DNA from: Arthrobacter sp. PGP41
GTDB taxonomy: Bacteria > Actinomycetota > Actinomycetes > Actinomycetales > Micrococcaceae
Direction of reading: 5' to 3'
NCBI RefSeq assembly: GCF_002953935.1
Contig: NZ_CP026514.1
Span: forward strand, 3,968,001-4,032,000
Length of the DNA stretch: 64,000 nt
Part shown: positions 7,868-14,915 of the stretch, in pieces
How positions within the stretch are numbered: position 1 is the stretch's first letter
How the letters are laid out: each line of letters opens with the position of its first letter
Notes under the pieces: generated by a model
What the model was told of the DNA's origin: nothing
Databases searched by the model: none
What the model saw: only the letters and a program-made list of their open reading frames with translations
Program-made: the position numbers and the translations under genes

Positions 7868-9343
7868 CTACTGGACCGTTGCCGTCAGCCGCGCCACGTT
7901 GTCCACGTAACGTGCCGCGAGCGGCCGCTGGAGCCAGTCCGCCAGTCTCAGCTCGTGGGAGATGTCCCGGTAGGTATCCTCCACTGCACGCATCTTGGTG
8001 ACGATGTCCTCGCCCAGCAGCATCACGGACACCTCAAGGTTCAGGGAGAAGGAGCGCATGTCCATGTTGCTGGAGCCCAGGACCGCCACTTCGTCGTCGA
8101 TGGTGAAGTGCTTGGCATGGAGCACGAACGGGGCCTTGTACAGGTAGATCCGGACGCCGGCTTCGAGCAGCGCCTCATAGTAGGAGCGCTGGGCGTGGTG
8201 GACCAGGAACTGGTCGCCCTTCTCGGAGACGAACAGCTCCACTTCCACGCCGCGCTGGGCGGCGGTGGTGATGGCATAAAGCAGCGAATCATCCGGGACG
8301 AAGTACGGGCTGCAGATCGAGATCCGGTGCTGGGCGGAGTAGATGAGCGTGTTGAAAAGCCGAAGGTTGTTCTCGGTGATGAACCCCGGGCCGCTCGGCA
8401 CCACCTGTGCAGTCACGTTCCCCGGGTGCGGGTTGGACGGGAGCTGCAGCTGGTGCTCCAGGGATTCGTCGGTTTCGCTGAGCCAGTCGGTGGCGAAGAC
8501 GACGTTCAATGTGGTCACGATGGGCCCGTGCAGGCGCGCCATCAGCTCCACCCATTCGCGGCCCGCCTTGCGGTGCCGGGGGTTGTTGTAGGAGGGCTCG
8601 ATCAGGTTCTGCGAGCCGGTGAAGGCAATCTCGCCGTCGATCACCATGATTTTGCGATGGTTCCGCAGGTCCGGCCTGCGCCACTGGCCGTGGATGGGCA
8701 GGAGCGGAAGCATGCGCTTCCACTGGATCTTGCCTGCCCGTAGCCGCTTCAGGAGCTTCCGGTAACCCTTGACCCGCAGGGTGCCGATGTGGTCGAAGAG
8801 CACGCGGACCTCGACGCCGCGCTCGGCCGCCTCCTCCAGCGCTGTGAGGAGATCGTCGGTGATGTGGTCCGTGCTCATGATGTAGAACTCGGCGTTGACA
8901 AACTTTTTCGCCTTGCGCACGGCCTCGGTCATCTGCAGGATCGAGTCCGGATAGCCGGGGATCAGGTCCACGGAGTTGCCGTCCACCATGGGCAGGGAGC
9001 CGAGCCGGCGGTTCAGTTCCGCGGCGGACTTCACCCATTCAGGTCCGGGGTAGTCGCTTTCGACGTCGGCAAGCGAGGAGATCCCGGCGCGCACCCGGTC
9101 GTTCACCTGCTCCTGCTGCGCCCGGCGGCGGCTGGACAGCTTGAAGTTGCCGAACAGCAGGAACAGCAGGATGCCCAAGAACGGCACGAAGAAGATGCCC
9201 AGCAGCCACGCCATCGCCGTGGTGGGACGCCTGTTTCCCGGAATGATGCCCAGAGCCAGCACCCTGATCAGGAGGTCGGCGACGCCCAGCAGCACCACCA
9301 CCCACATCGGCGCGGTGCCGGCAAGCGAGAATGGCCACAACAC
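7868..9343 (-). CDS. cls: Cardiolipin synthase (phospholipase D superfamily)
   Basis: 491-residue membrane enzyme that makes cardiolipin from two phosphatidylglycerols. Two N-terminal membrane helices (about residues 12-32 and 43-65) precede two HKD motifs: HRKIMVIDGEIAFTGSQN starting at His229 and HAKHFTIDDEVAVLGSSN starting at His409. Length and order are standard for bacterial Cls. The start is GTG 9343; a G-rich stretch about 9 nt upstream may serve as ribosome-binding site. It converges tail-to-tail with pabB, with only 6 bp between stops, so the two transcripts must overlap. Confidence 0.92.
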   Translation of the reverse strand: MLWPFSLAGTAPMWVVVLLGVADLLIRVLALGIIPGNRRPTTAMAWLLGIFFVPFLGILLFLLFGNFKLSSRRRAQQEQVNDRVRAGISSLADVESDYPGPEWVKSAAELNRRLGSLPMVDGNSVDLIPGYPDSILQMTEAVRKAKKFVNAEFYIMSTDHITDDLLTALEEAAERGVEVRVLFDHIGTLRVKGYRKLLKRLRAGKIQWKRMLPLLPIHGQWRRPDLRNHRKIMVIDGEIAFTGSQNLIEPSYNNPRHRKAGREWVELMARLHGPIVTTLNVVFATDWLSETDESLEHQLQLPSNPHPGNVTAQVVPSGPGFITENNLRLFNTLIYSAQHRISICSPYFVPDDSLLYAITTAAQRGVEVELFVSEKGDQFLVHHAQRSYYEALLEAGVRIYLYKAPFVLHAKHFTIDDEVAVLGSSNMDMRSFSLNLEVSVMLLGEDIVTKMRAVEDTYRDISHELRLADWLQRPLAARYVDNVARLTATVQ

Positions 9344-9427
9344 GAAATTAACCCCCGGAGGATGGGCTCCCGGCGGACCGTTTCCAGCCAGGGCGCTCTG
9401 CCCAGCTTATCCGTTGCGGCAGCGCAC

Positions 9428-9433
9428 TAAGCT
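9428..9433 (+). promoter_or_regulatory. -10 hexamer TAAGCT, leaderless layout for pabC
   Basis: TAAGCT, 6 nt, ATG 9440. The spacer GGAGCC resembles a ribosome-binding site but abuts the start codon, so a leaderless mRNA fits better. Confidence 0.5.
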
Positions 9434-9439
9434 GGAGCC

Positions 9440-10369
9440 ATGACCTCTCCAGCTTCCGTGGTTCTCGTTTTCCTCGATCCCGCGTTCCCGGACGGCCGGC
9501 TCGCCGATGCCTCCAAACCCCAGCTCATGGTCACGGACCAGGGCGCAACCCGGGGGGACGGGATCTTTGAAACCATGCTGGCTGTAGGCGGCAATGTGCG
9601 GAAGATCCAGGCCCACCTGGACCGCCTGGCCGGTTCCGCGGACGCCCTTGACCTGGTTATCCCGGCTGAGGACGGATGGCGCAGGGCCATCACCACTGCA
9701 TTGAACGAGCACCGGTCCCGGCATCCGGCCGCCTCTGCCGCCGAGGACGAACTCGTCGTCAAACTGGTAGTGACCCGCGGAGCGGAGGGCGCCGCGGCGC
9801 CCACCGCCTGGGTCCAGGTGTCCCCCACCGGGGCGTTGGCGCGGCGCCAGCGCGAGACGGGAATCGACGTCATCCTCCTTGACCGTGGCTACGACAGCGG
9901 CGCCGCCGAGCGCGCCCCCTGGCTGCTGCTCGGCGCGAAGACGCTGTCCTACGCGGTCAACATGGCCGCACTGCGCCATGCCCACAAACAGGGCGCGGAC
10001 GACGTCATCTTCATCTCCTCCGACGGCCGGGTGCTGGAGGGGCCCACCTCCACCGTGCTGCTGGCCCACGCAGGAACGTCCGACGACGGCGCTTCCGTCA
10101 AGCGCCTCATCACACCCCAGCTGGACAGCGGCATCCTGGCAGGCACCTCGCAGGGCGCGCTGTTCACCGCGGCGAAGGCTGCGGGCTGGGAACTGGGCTA
10201 CGGCCCGCTTGAGCCGCAGGACCTGCTGGACGCCGACGCCGTGTGGCTGATCTCCAGCGTCCGTTTACTGGCGCCGGTGAACCGGATCGACGGCAAGGAA
10301 ATCGGCACGCCGTCCGTCCAGAAGGAGCTGACCGCCGAACTGAACGAGTTGTTCGCGGGCATCCAATAA
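9440..10369 (+). CDS. pabC: Aminodeoxychorismate lyase (fold-type IV PLP enzyme)
   Basis: 309 residues. Converts aminodeoxychorismate to p-aminobenzoate plus pyruvate in folate synthesis. Family features: DQGATRGDGIFETM near the N-terminus, PLP lysine in LLLGAKTLSYAVNMAAL (Lys167), and GADDVIFISSDGRVLEGPTS, the cofactor-phosphate region shared with D-amino-acid and branched-chain aminotransferases. The last cannot be fully excluded, but the nearby PabB fusion supports PabC. Transcribed alone from a leaderless-type promoter. Confidence 0.85.
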   Translation: MTSPASVVLVFLDPAFPDGRLADASKPQLMVTDQGATRGDGIFETMLAVGGNVRKIQAHLDRLAGSADALDLVIPAEDGWRRAITTALNEHRSRHPAASAAEDELVVKLVVTRGAEGAAAPTAWVQVSPTGALARRQRETGIDVILLDRGYDSGAAERAPWLLLGAKTLSYAVNMAALRHAHKQGADDVIFISSDGRVLEGPTSTVLLAHAGTSDDGASVKRLITPQLDSGILAGTSQGALFTAAKAAGWELGYGPLEPQDLLDADAVWLISSVRLLAPVNRIDGKEIGTPSVQKELTAELNELFAGIQ

Positions 10370-10421
10370 GGGGCCCGTGATTCCGGCCCCTGCACCCTAG
10401 GTCCGGCGGGGGAAGTGGCCG

Positions 10422-10427
10422 TAAGGT
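10422..10427 (+). promoter_or_regulatory. -10 hexamer TAAGGT, leaderless layout for the PPOX-type gene
   Basis: TAAGGT, 7 nt, ATG 10435, with no ribosome-binding site between. Confidence 0.5.
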
Positions 10428-10434
10428 GTGGTTC

Positions 10435-10899
10435 ATGGACTCGCAGACGCAGCCGAATGACAACCTGACCTTTGACGAATGCTGGGAACTCCTGGCCAAT
10501 GACACTGTCGGCCGCCTTGCACTGGTGGTTGACGGCCACCCCGAGATCTTTCCGATCAACTACGTAGTGCACCGCCGCAGCATCGCGTTCCGTACCGCCG
10601 GCGTCACCAAGCTGTGGAGTGCCCTGGCAGAGAGGCCTGCCGCCCTGGAGATCGACGGCTACGATCCCCATACCGAAGAGGCCTGGAGCGTGGTGCTGCG
10701 CGGCGATACGGCGGTCATCGAGGACCAGGCGGACAAGGACGCCGTGGACAGACTGGGGCTGGAGCCATGGCAGCCGGGAGAAAAGGCAAACTACATCCGC
10801 CTGACAGCCCGCGCCCTGACCGGCCGCCGTTTCAAGGTTAACCGGCCGGACGTCTGGGCCACGCGGCAACAGGACAAGCGGCGGGCCTCGTTCGAATAA
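10435..10899 (+). CDS. Pyridoxamine 5'-phosphate oxidase family protein (flavin-binding split barrel)
   Basis: 154-residue small cytoplasmic protein with the split-barrel flavin fold: CWELLANDTVGRLALVVDG, EIFPINYVVHRRSIAFRTA, LEIDGYDPHTEEAWSVVLRG. This pattern is typical of the actinobacterial group that binds FMN or F420 and reduces or shields small molecules; the actual substrate is unknown. It is much shorter than true PdxH (about 210 residues) and lacks its C-terminal part. The ATG at 10435 is chosen because it lies 7 nt after a -10 box; an upstream in-frame start at 10426 would overlap that box. Confidence 0.82.
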   Translation: MDSQTQPNDNLTFDECWELLANDTVGRLALVVDGHPEIFPINYVVHRRSIAFRTAGVTKLWSALAERPAALEIDGYDPHTEEAWSVVLRGDTAVIEDQADKDAVDRLGLEPWQPGEKANYIRLTARALTGRRFKVNRPDVWATRQQDKRRASFE

Positions 10900-10941
10900 C
10901 CCGACCGGAACGCCTGCCCCGACGGCGGGCTAGCCGGCTGG

Positions 10942-11640
10942 CTAGGCGTCCTGAAGGGACAGTTGGGCTTCAAGGCCGGAGAGCAGGATACTCAGCCCTT
11001 GGTCGAGTTCCGCGGATCCTTCGTAGTCCGCCAGGGCGGGGGCCAGCGCACGCAGCCGCGGGAACTCCTTGGCAGGCAACCGGTGCAGTCCCAGCCGCAG
11101 TAGCACTTCGTTTTCCTCCGGGTCCACAACGAATTCCTGCAGCTCATTCAGGATGTGGCCGTAGAGGAAGCCGTAGTAAGCGCGGTAGACGTGGAGGGCA
11201 TCCGCGGGGCTGAACCCTGCCCCAATCAGCAGGGACAGGATCTGCTCGAGAGGACGCAGCGTGCCCAGCGGCCGCAGCCCCAGCGGGGTGGAGAGCGGCC
11301 TGGTCACGAGCAGCGGCACCACATTGGGGTGCTGGAGCGCAAGATTCCGAAGGTCGTGCGCGATGCGGCGCAGCTGGGCTTTCCAATCGGGATCTTCGGG
11401 GTGGATAGTGAGTTCGTTGAGCACCAGTTCGGTGACGCCGTCCAGCAGTGCGGCGCGGTTCTCCGCATAGCGGTAAAGGCTCATTGGGTCCCGGCCCAAC
11501 TCCTGGCCAAGGCGGCGCATGGTCAGCGCCTCCAAACCTTCCTCGTCAACGACTTCGAGCGCCTTGGTCAGCACGAGCTGCCTGCTCAGCTTTTGCTTTT
11601 GGGCCGGCCCGGCGGGGGACTGGGTTTTCGGGGAGGCCAT
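10942..11640 (-). CDS. TetR/AcrR family regulator with TetR-type C-terminal domain
   Basis: 232-residue repressor. DNA-binding part at about residues 20-65: LVLTKALEVVDEEGLEALTMRRLGQELGRDPMSLYRYAENRAALLDGV. The C-terminal region resembles the TetR class ligand domain (HPNVVPLLVTRPLSTP... FSPADALHVYRAYYGFLYGHI). ATG 11640 is chosen (MASPKTQ...) with AGGACGG about 7 nt upstream; an upstream TTG (11664) is unlikely. A 13-bp palindrome at 11724-11736 in its upstream region may be its own operator. No efflux gene is adjacent, so its target may be elsewhere. Confidence 0.88.
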   Translation of the reverse strand: MASPKTQSPAGPAQKQKLSRQLVLTKALEVVDEEGLEALTMRRLGQELGRDPMSLYRYAENRAALLDGVTELVLNELTIHPEDPDWKAQLRRIAHDLRNLALQHPNVVPLLVTRPLSTPLGLRPLGTLRPLEQILSLLIGAGFSPADALHVYRAYYGFLYGHILNELQEFVVDPEENEVLLRLGLHRLPAKEFPRLRALAPALADYEGSAELDQGLSILLSGLEAQLSLQDA

Positions 11641-11723
11641 GATTTCCGTCCTGGAAGGCAGCAAGCCCTCTTACCCGAATAGGTAATCCATTCGCTTGCC
11701 GAATTGGTTGTCTACGAGTAAAG

Positions 11724-11736
11724 TCTACATTGTAGA
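11724..11736. promoter_or_regulatory. Small palindrome upstream of the TetR gene (putative operator)
   Basis: TCTACA T TGTAGA, perfect 6-bp arms around one base, 84 bp upstream of the TetR start. A further TCTAC half-site lies just to the left (about 11711). It looks like the core of a TetR-family operator; autoregulation is inferred. Confidence 0.45.
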
Positions 11737-11886
11737 TGCGGCCGTGACACCGCCCCGTAGCCCTTGATTTCACCTAGCCCCTGATTTCCGCGGGCATTCT
11801 CAACACTCGATGCCCCGTGCACGGCATTGAGGTCCGCTGCTGTAGCCGAACGGCGGCACCACCGCACGTAGCGAAGGGAAGCCGTC

Positions 11887-12141
11887 ATGGCGCATTCGCA
11901 GTTCGATCTCTTTCTCAAAGAAGCCACCTACATTGACCAGGCCTCCGACGCCACCCTCGACCGGGACCGCCTTTATGGCCTGTACACCAGCTGGTGCTTC
12001 ATCAACCAGCAGCAGCCCGGCCCCGAGTCCGATTTCTGGATAGCCATGAACTGCCGCATCAGGCACGGCCGCAAAGGGCTGCGCATGAAAGGCCCCGCTG
12101 CTGCCGACTACATCCTGGCCAGCTACCCCGGCCTCGTCTAA
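11887..12141 (+). CDS. Conserved-type hypothetical protein, 84 residues
   Basis: I do not recognise a named domain. The protein is soluble, mixed alpha/beta in composition and aromatic-rich: FDLFLKEATYIDQASDA, RLYGLYTSWCFINQQQPG, DFWIAMNCRIRHGRKGLRMKGPAA. The last part reads like a small winged-helix or nucleic-acid-binding module (basic RIRHGRKGLRMKG). A good ribosome-binding site (GAAGGGAAG, 5 nt before ATG 11887) and codon use typical of the region support a real gene. It is followed by a strong hairpin terminator and stands alone. Confidence 0.7.
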   Translation: MAHSQFDLFLKEATYIDQASDATLDRDRLYGLYTSWCFINQQQPGPESDFWIAMNCRIRHGRKGLRMKGPAAADYILASYPGLV

Positions 12142-12163
12142 GCACCAGCGTCGAAACGAATCC

Positions 12164-12210
12164 GGCGTGGACCACGTGCCTTGGGGCACGGCGTCCACGC
12201 CGTTCCTTTT
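12164..12210 (+). terminator. Rho-independent terminator after the 84-residue gene
   Basis: Stem GGCGTGGAC / GTCCACGCC with an inner stem CGTGCC / GGCACG and loop TTGG, followed by GTTCCTTTT. The rest of 12211-12420 holds no gene I can support; GC skew and frames look non-coding. Confidence 0.65.
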
Positions 12211-12420
12211 GGGCGCGGCACCTACTGCTACATCAACTGATGCTGCCGCTCCCCCAGGTCCCGCACGGTGCCCTGACACCCAAGGAGGAGCCGCCGTCGT
12301 ACTTTGGATGAAGATGCCGGACGGCGGCCAGGCTCCACTGCGGCGCCCTGGGTACTTCAGTTACGCAACATGACGACGGCGGCGGTGCGGGGCCGGGCGG
12401 CAAGTGTTACGTTCTTGGGG

Positions 12421-12505
12421 AGTAATGAGTACCGGCGCCAAGCCCTGACTGGCCGGTCGGCAACCCTCCTTTCGCGGCGGGGTGCCTCAGGTGAACACTC
12501 GGCAT
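12421..12505 (+). ncRNA. SAM-IV riboswitch
   Basis: The conserved core is present in order: ATGAGTACCGG, GCCAAGCCC, GGCCGGTCGGCAACCCTCC, GCGGCGGGGTGCC and a closing strand GAACACTCGG, a close match to the actinobacterial SAM-IV aptamer. It lies 44 bp upstream of a three-gene unit ending in metZ, so S-adenosylmethionine should shut off methionine synthesis. The 3' edge is approximate. Confidence 0.85.
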
Positions 12506-12548
12506 ATCGACCCATTCGAGCTGCAAGCGTGAGAGAAGGAGATCCGTC

Positions 12549-12827
12549 GTGTCTGACGCACCTGCCCCTGAAGAGAAATTGTCGTACCGCCTCATCAGCG
12601 GGCCGGATGACCGGGCCTTTTGCGAGCGGATCTCCGCCGCGCTGGCGGAAGGCTATGTCCTGCACGGCAGCCCGGCGGCAACCTTCAACGGCAGCAGTGT
12701 GATCGTGGCGCAGGCGGTGGTCCTGCCCTCAGCCATCGCTTCCGCGGACGCTGCCGTGGCGGACGCTGTTGACGACCTCGAGTCCACCGGCGATGACCTC
12801 GACTTCGACGGCGAGGGCCACGCATGA
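12549..12827 (+). CDS. DUF1737 domain protein, first gene of the SAM-IV-controlled unit
   Basis: 92 residues. Residues about 10-50 match DUF1737 (KLSYRLISGPDDRAFCERIS, then AALAEGYVLHGSPAATFNG), a small domain of unknown function. The rest is an Ala-rich linker and an acidic tail (DDLESTGDDLDFDGEG). GTG start at 12549 with AAGGAG about 8 nt upstream. It overlaps the rhodanese gene by 4 nt (ATGA), implying co-translation. Its place behind a SAM riboswitch suggests a role tied to methionine or sulfur assimilation, but none is established. Confidence 0.82.
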   Translation: MSDAPAPEEKLSYRLISGPDDRAFCERISAALAEGYVLHGSPAATFNGSSVIVAQAVVLPSAIASADAAVADAVDDLESTGDDLDFDGEGHA

Positions 12828-13234
12828 GCTACGCCGGAGACCTGACCCCGCAGGAGGCCTGGGAAAAGCTCGAGCAGGGCGCCATCCTGGTGGACGTGCG
12901 CACGGAGGGCGAATGGGCCCACATCGGCATTCCTGACACCAAGGCCACCGAGAACGATCCGCTGTTCATCCAGTGGACCTTCCCGGGCGGAATCCCCAAC
13001 CCTGACTTCATCACCGACCTTAGCCGGCAGGCGCCCGAGGACAAGTCGACCGAACTGGTGTTCCTGTGCCGTTCCGGCCAGCGTTCCATCGCGGCCGCAA
13101 TGGCCGCCACGCAGGCCGGCTTCACCTCCTACAACGTCCTGGAGGGCTTTGAGGGCGAGCCGGACCGTTACGGAGAACGTACCGTCAACGGCTGGAAGAA
13201 CCGCGGCCTGCCGACCAACCTGGGAAAGAACTAG
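12824..13234 (+). CDS. Rhodanese-like sulfurtransferase
   Basis: 136-residue single-domain rhodanese. Active-site loop CRSGQRS with catalytic Cys82 and the N-terminal ILVDVRTEGEWAHIGIPD (CH2A-like) motif. Such domains carry persulfide sulfur or act in detoxification. Placed between a DUF1737 gene and metZ and behind a SAM-IV riboswitch, with an ATGA overlap upstream and a 1-nt overlap (TAGTG) downstream, it is likely to supply or handle sulfide/persulfide for homocysteine formation; that link is inferred. Confidence 0.9.
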   Translation: MSYAGDLTPQEAWEKLEQGAILVDVRTEGEWAHIGIPDTKATENDPLFIQWTFPGGIPNPDFITDLSRQAPEDKSTELVFLCRSGQRSIAAAMAATQAGFTSYNVLEGFEGEPDRYGERTVNGWKNRGLPTNLGKN

Positions 13235-14442
13235 TGACCTTCAACGAAGACGCCGCCGGCTGGAGCCCCGACACCCAGGCCGTCCGCGGCGGGCTGGACC
13301 GCACCAACTTCCAGGAAACCAGCGAGGCTGTCTTCCTGAACTCCGGTTTTGTATACGAATCCGCCGCCGCTGCGGAGCGGGCCTTCACGGGCGAGGACGA
13401 ACGCTTTGTCTACTCGCGCTACGGCAACCCCTCCGTGGCCACGTTCCAGGAGCGGCTCCGCCTCCTGGAAGGCACGGAGGCGTGCTTTGCGACGGCGTCC
13501 GGCATGTCCGCGGTGTTCACCGCCTTGGGTGCGCTGCTGGCTGCCGGGGACCGCGTGGTTGCGGCTCGTTCGCTGTTCGGCTCCTGCTTCGTGATCCTCA
13601 ACGAAATCCTTCCCCGCTGGGGCGTGGAGACCGTCTTCGTGGACGGTCCGGACCTGGAACAGTGGCGCGAGGCCCTCTCCCAGCCCACCGCCGCCGTCTT
13701 CTTCGAATCGCCGTCCAATCCGATGCAGGAGATCGTGGACATCGCTGCCGTCAGCGACCTGGCGCATGCGGCCGGGGCCACCGTCGTCGTCGACAACGTC
13801 TTTGCCACACCCCTGCTGCAGCGGTGCGGACAGTTCGGCGCCGACGTGGTTGTCTACTCGGGAACCAAGCACATTGACGGCCAGGGCCGGGTGCTGGGCG
13901 GCGCCATCCTGGGCACCAAGGAGTTTATTGACGGGCCGGTGAAGCAGCTGATGCGCCACACCGGACCGGCGCTGTCCGCGTTCAACGCCTGGGTCCTGAC
14001 CAAGGGCCTCGAGACCATGGCGCTGCGCGTCAACCACTCCTCGGCGTCAGCCCTGCGCCTCGCGGAATGGCTGGAGGAACAGCCTGCCGTCAGCTGGGTG
14101 AAGTACCCGCTCCTGAAGTCGCACCCGCAGTACGAGCTGGCCGCAAAGCAGATGAGCGCCGGCGGAACGGTCCTCACCTTGGAACTCGCCCCCTCCGGCG
14201 GGCGCTCGGGCAAGGAGGCGGCGTTTGCGCTGCTGGACGGCCTGCGGATCATCGACATCTCCAACAACCTGGGCGACGCCAAGTCGCTCATCACGCACCC
14301 TGCCACCACCACGCACCGGGCGATGGGACCTGAGGGCCGGGCCGCCATTGGCTTGAGCGACGGCGTGGTGCGGCTTTCGGTGGGGCTGGAGGACGTGGAC
14401 GATCTGATTGGCGACCTGGAGCAGGCGCTGAAGCAGATCTAG
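13234..14442 (+). CDS. metZ: O-succinylhomoserine sulfhydrylase
   Basis: 402-residue Cys/Met-metabolism PLP enzyme that makes homocysteine from an O-acylhomoserine and sulfide. Features: SRYGNPSVATFQERLRLLEG, ATASGMSAVF, PSNPMQEIVDI, VVDNVFATPLLQ, and the PLP lysine in VVYSGTKHIDGQG (Lys212). The GKQAGR-like end SLITHPATTTHRAM...GLSDGVVRLSVGLED is typical of MetZ. GTG 13234 shares its G with the TAG stop of the rhodanese gene. Cystathionine gamma-synthase is the main alternative; the SAM riboswitch fits either. A hairpin follows. Confidence 0.9.
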   Translation: MTFNEDAAGWSPDTQAVRGGLDRTNFQETSEAVFLNSGFVYESAAAAERAFTGEDERFVYSRYGNPSVATFQERLRLLEGTEACFATASGMSAVFTALGALLAAGDRVVAARSLFGSCFVILNEILPRWGVETVFVDGPDLEQWREALSQPTAAVFFESPSNPMQEIVDIAAVSDLAHAAGATVVVDNVFATPLLQRCGQFGADVVVYSGTKHIDGQGRVLGGAILGTKEFIDGPVKQLMRHTGPALSAFNAWVLTKGLETMALRVNHSSASALRLAEWLEEQPAVSWVKYPLLKSHPQYELAAKQMSAGGTVLTLELAPSGGRSGKEAAFALLDGLRIIDISNNLGDAKSLITHPATTTHRAMGPEGRAAIGLSDGVVRLSVGLEDVDDLIGDLEQALKQI

Positions 14443-14458
14443 CAGTCCGGCTGCGGCA

Positions 14459-14481
14459 CCCGGGCCGAGCCGCGGCCCGGG
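14459..14481. terminator. GC-rich hairpin between convergent metZ and DUF1905 genes
   Basis: CCCGGGCC / GGCCCGGG with a 7-nt loop, between two convergent stop codons. No clear U-tract, so termination strength is uncertain. Confidence 0.5.
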
Positions 14482-14483
14482 CC

Positions 14484-14786
14484 TCAAAGGTTATGCAGGG
14501 AAAGGTGGACGGCTACTTCGTCACCGGCGCTAATCATTGCCTTGTCCCTGATGTCCTTTTTGACGGGCAAAAGGTACGTGCCGGTCTTGGTATCCGCGAA
14601 GAGCGAGGTTTGCCATGCCTGGCCGGCGATTTCCGCCGTAACTTTGACCGAACCGAAGGCTTTGCTGTGGCCAGCGGTTCGCGCGCGGATATCGTCCGCG
14701 ACGTTGACCGGCAGGGTCAGGAAATGCCAACCGGCTTCCCCGGGATAGAGCCACAACCCGGCCTTAAAGGAATACGACGCCGTCAC
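14484..14786 (-). CDS. DUF1905 domain protein
   Basis: 100 residues, almost entirely one DUF1905 domain: SFKAGLWLYPGEAGWHFLTL, VADDIRARTAGHSKAFGSVKV, WQTSLFADTKTGTYLLPVKK. The domain is a small beta-barrel found widely in actinobacteria; its function is not established. The GTG at 14786 is used because it begins exactly at the domain and is preceded by CATACT at 6 nt, a leaderless-type arrangement; longer in-frame extensions upstream have unlikely composition. Convergent with metZ. Confidence 0.82.
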   Translation of the reverse strand: MTASYSFKAGLWLYPGEAGWHFLTLPVNVADDIRARTAGHSKAFGSVKVTAEIAGQAWQTSLFADTKTGTYLLPVKKDIRDKAMISAGDEVAVHLSLHNL

Positions 14787-14915
14787 GCGCTGAGTATGGC
14801 ACGGGACGTTGGCAGGGCACCACAGCTCGTCGCACCTGCAACCGGCATTTTGTCCCGGAAAGGCTAGGACGCCGCTTCCCCGAATAGATGGCACAAAAAG
14901 ATTCAAAAGTATTTC

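Noticed and set aside
12211..12420. Open frames between the 84-residue gene and the SAM-IV riboswitch
   Set aside because: No ribosome-binding sites, poor composition, and the frames run through the riboswitch; treated as leader and intergenic DNA.
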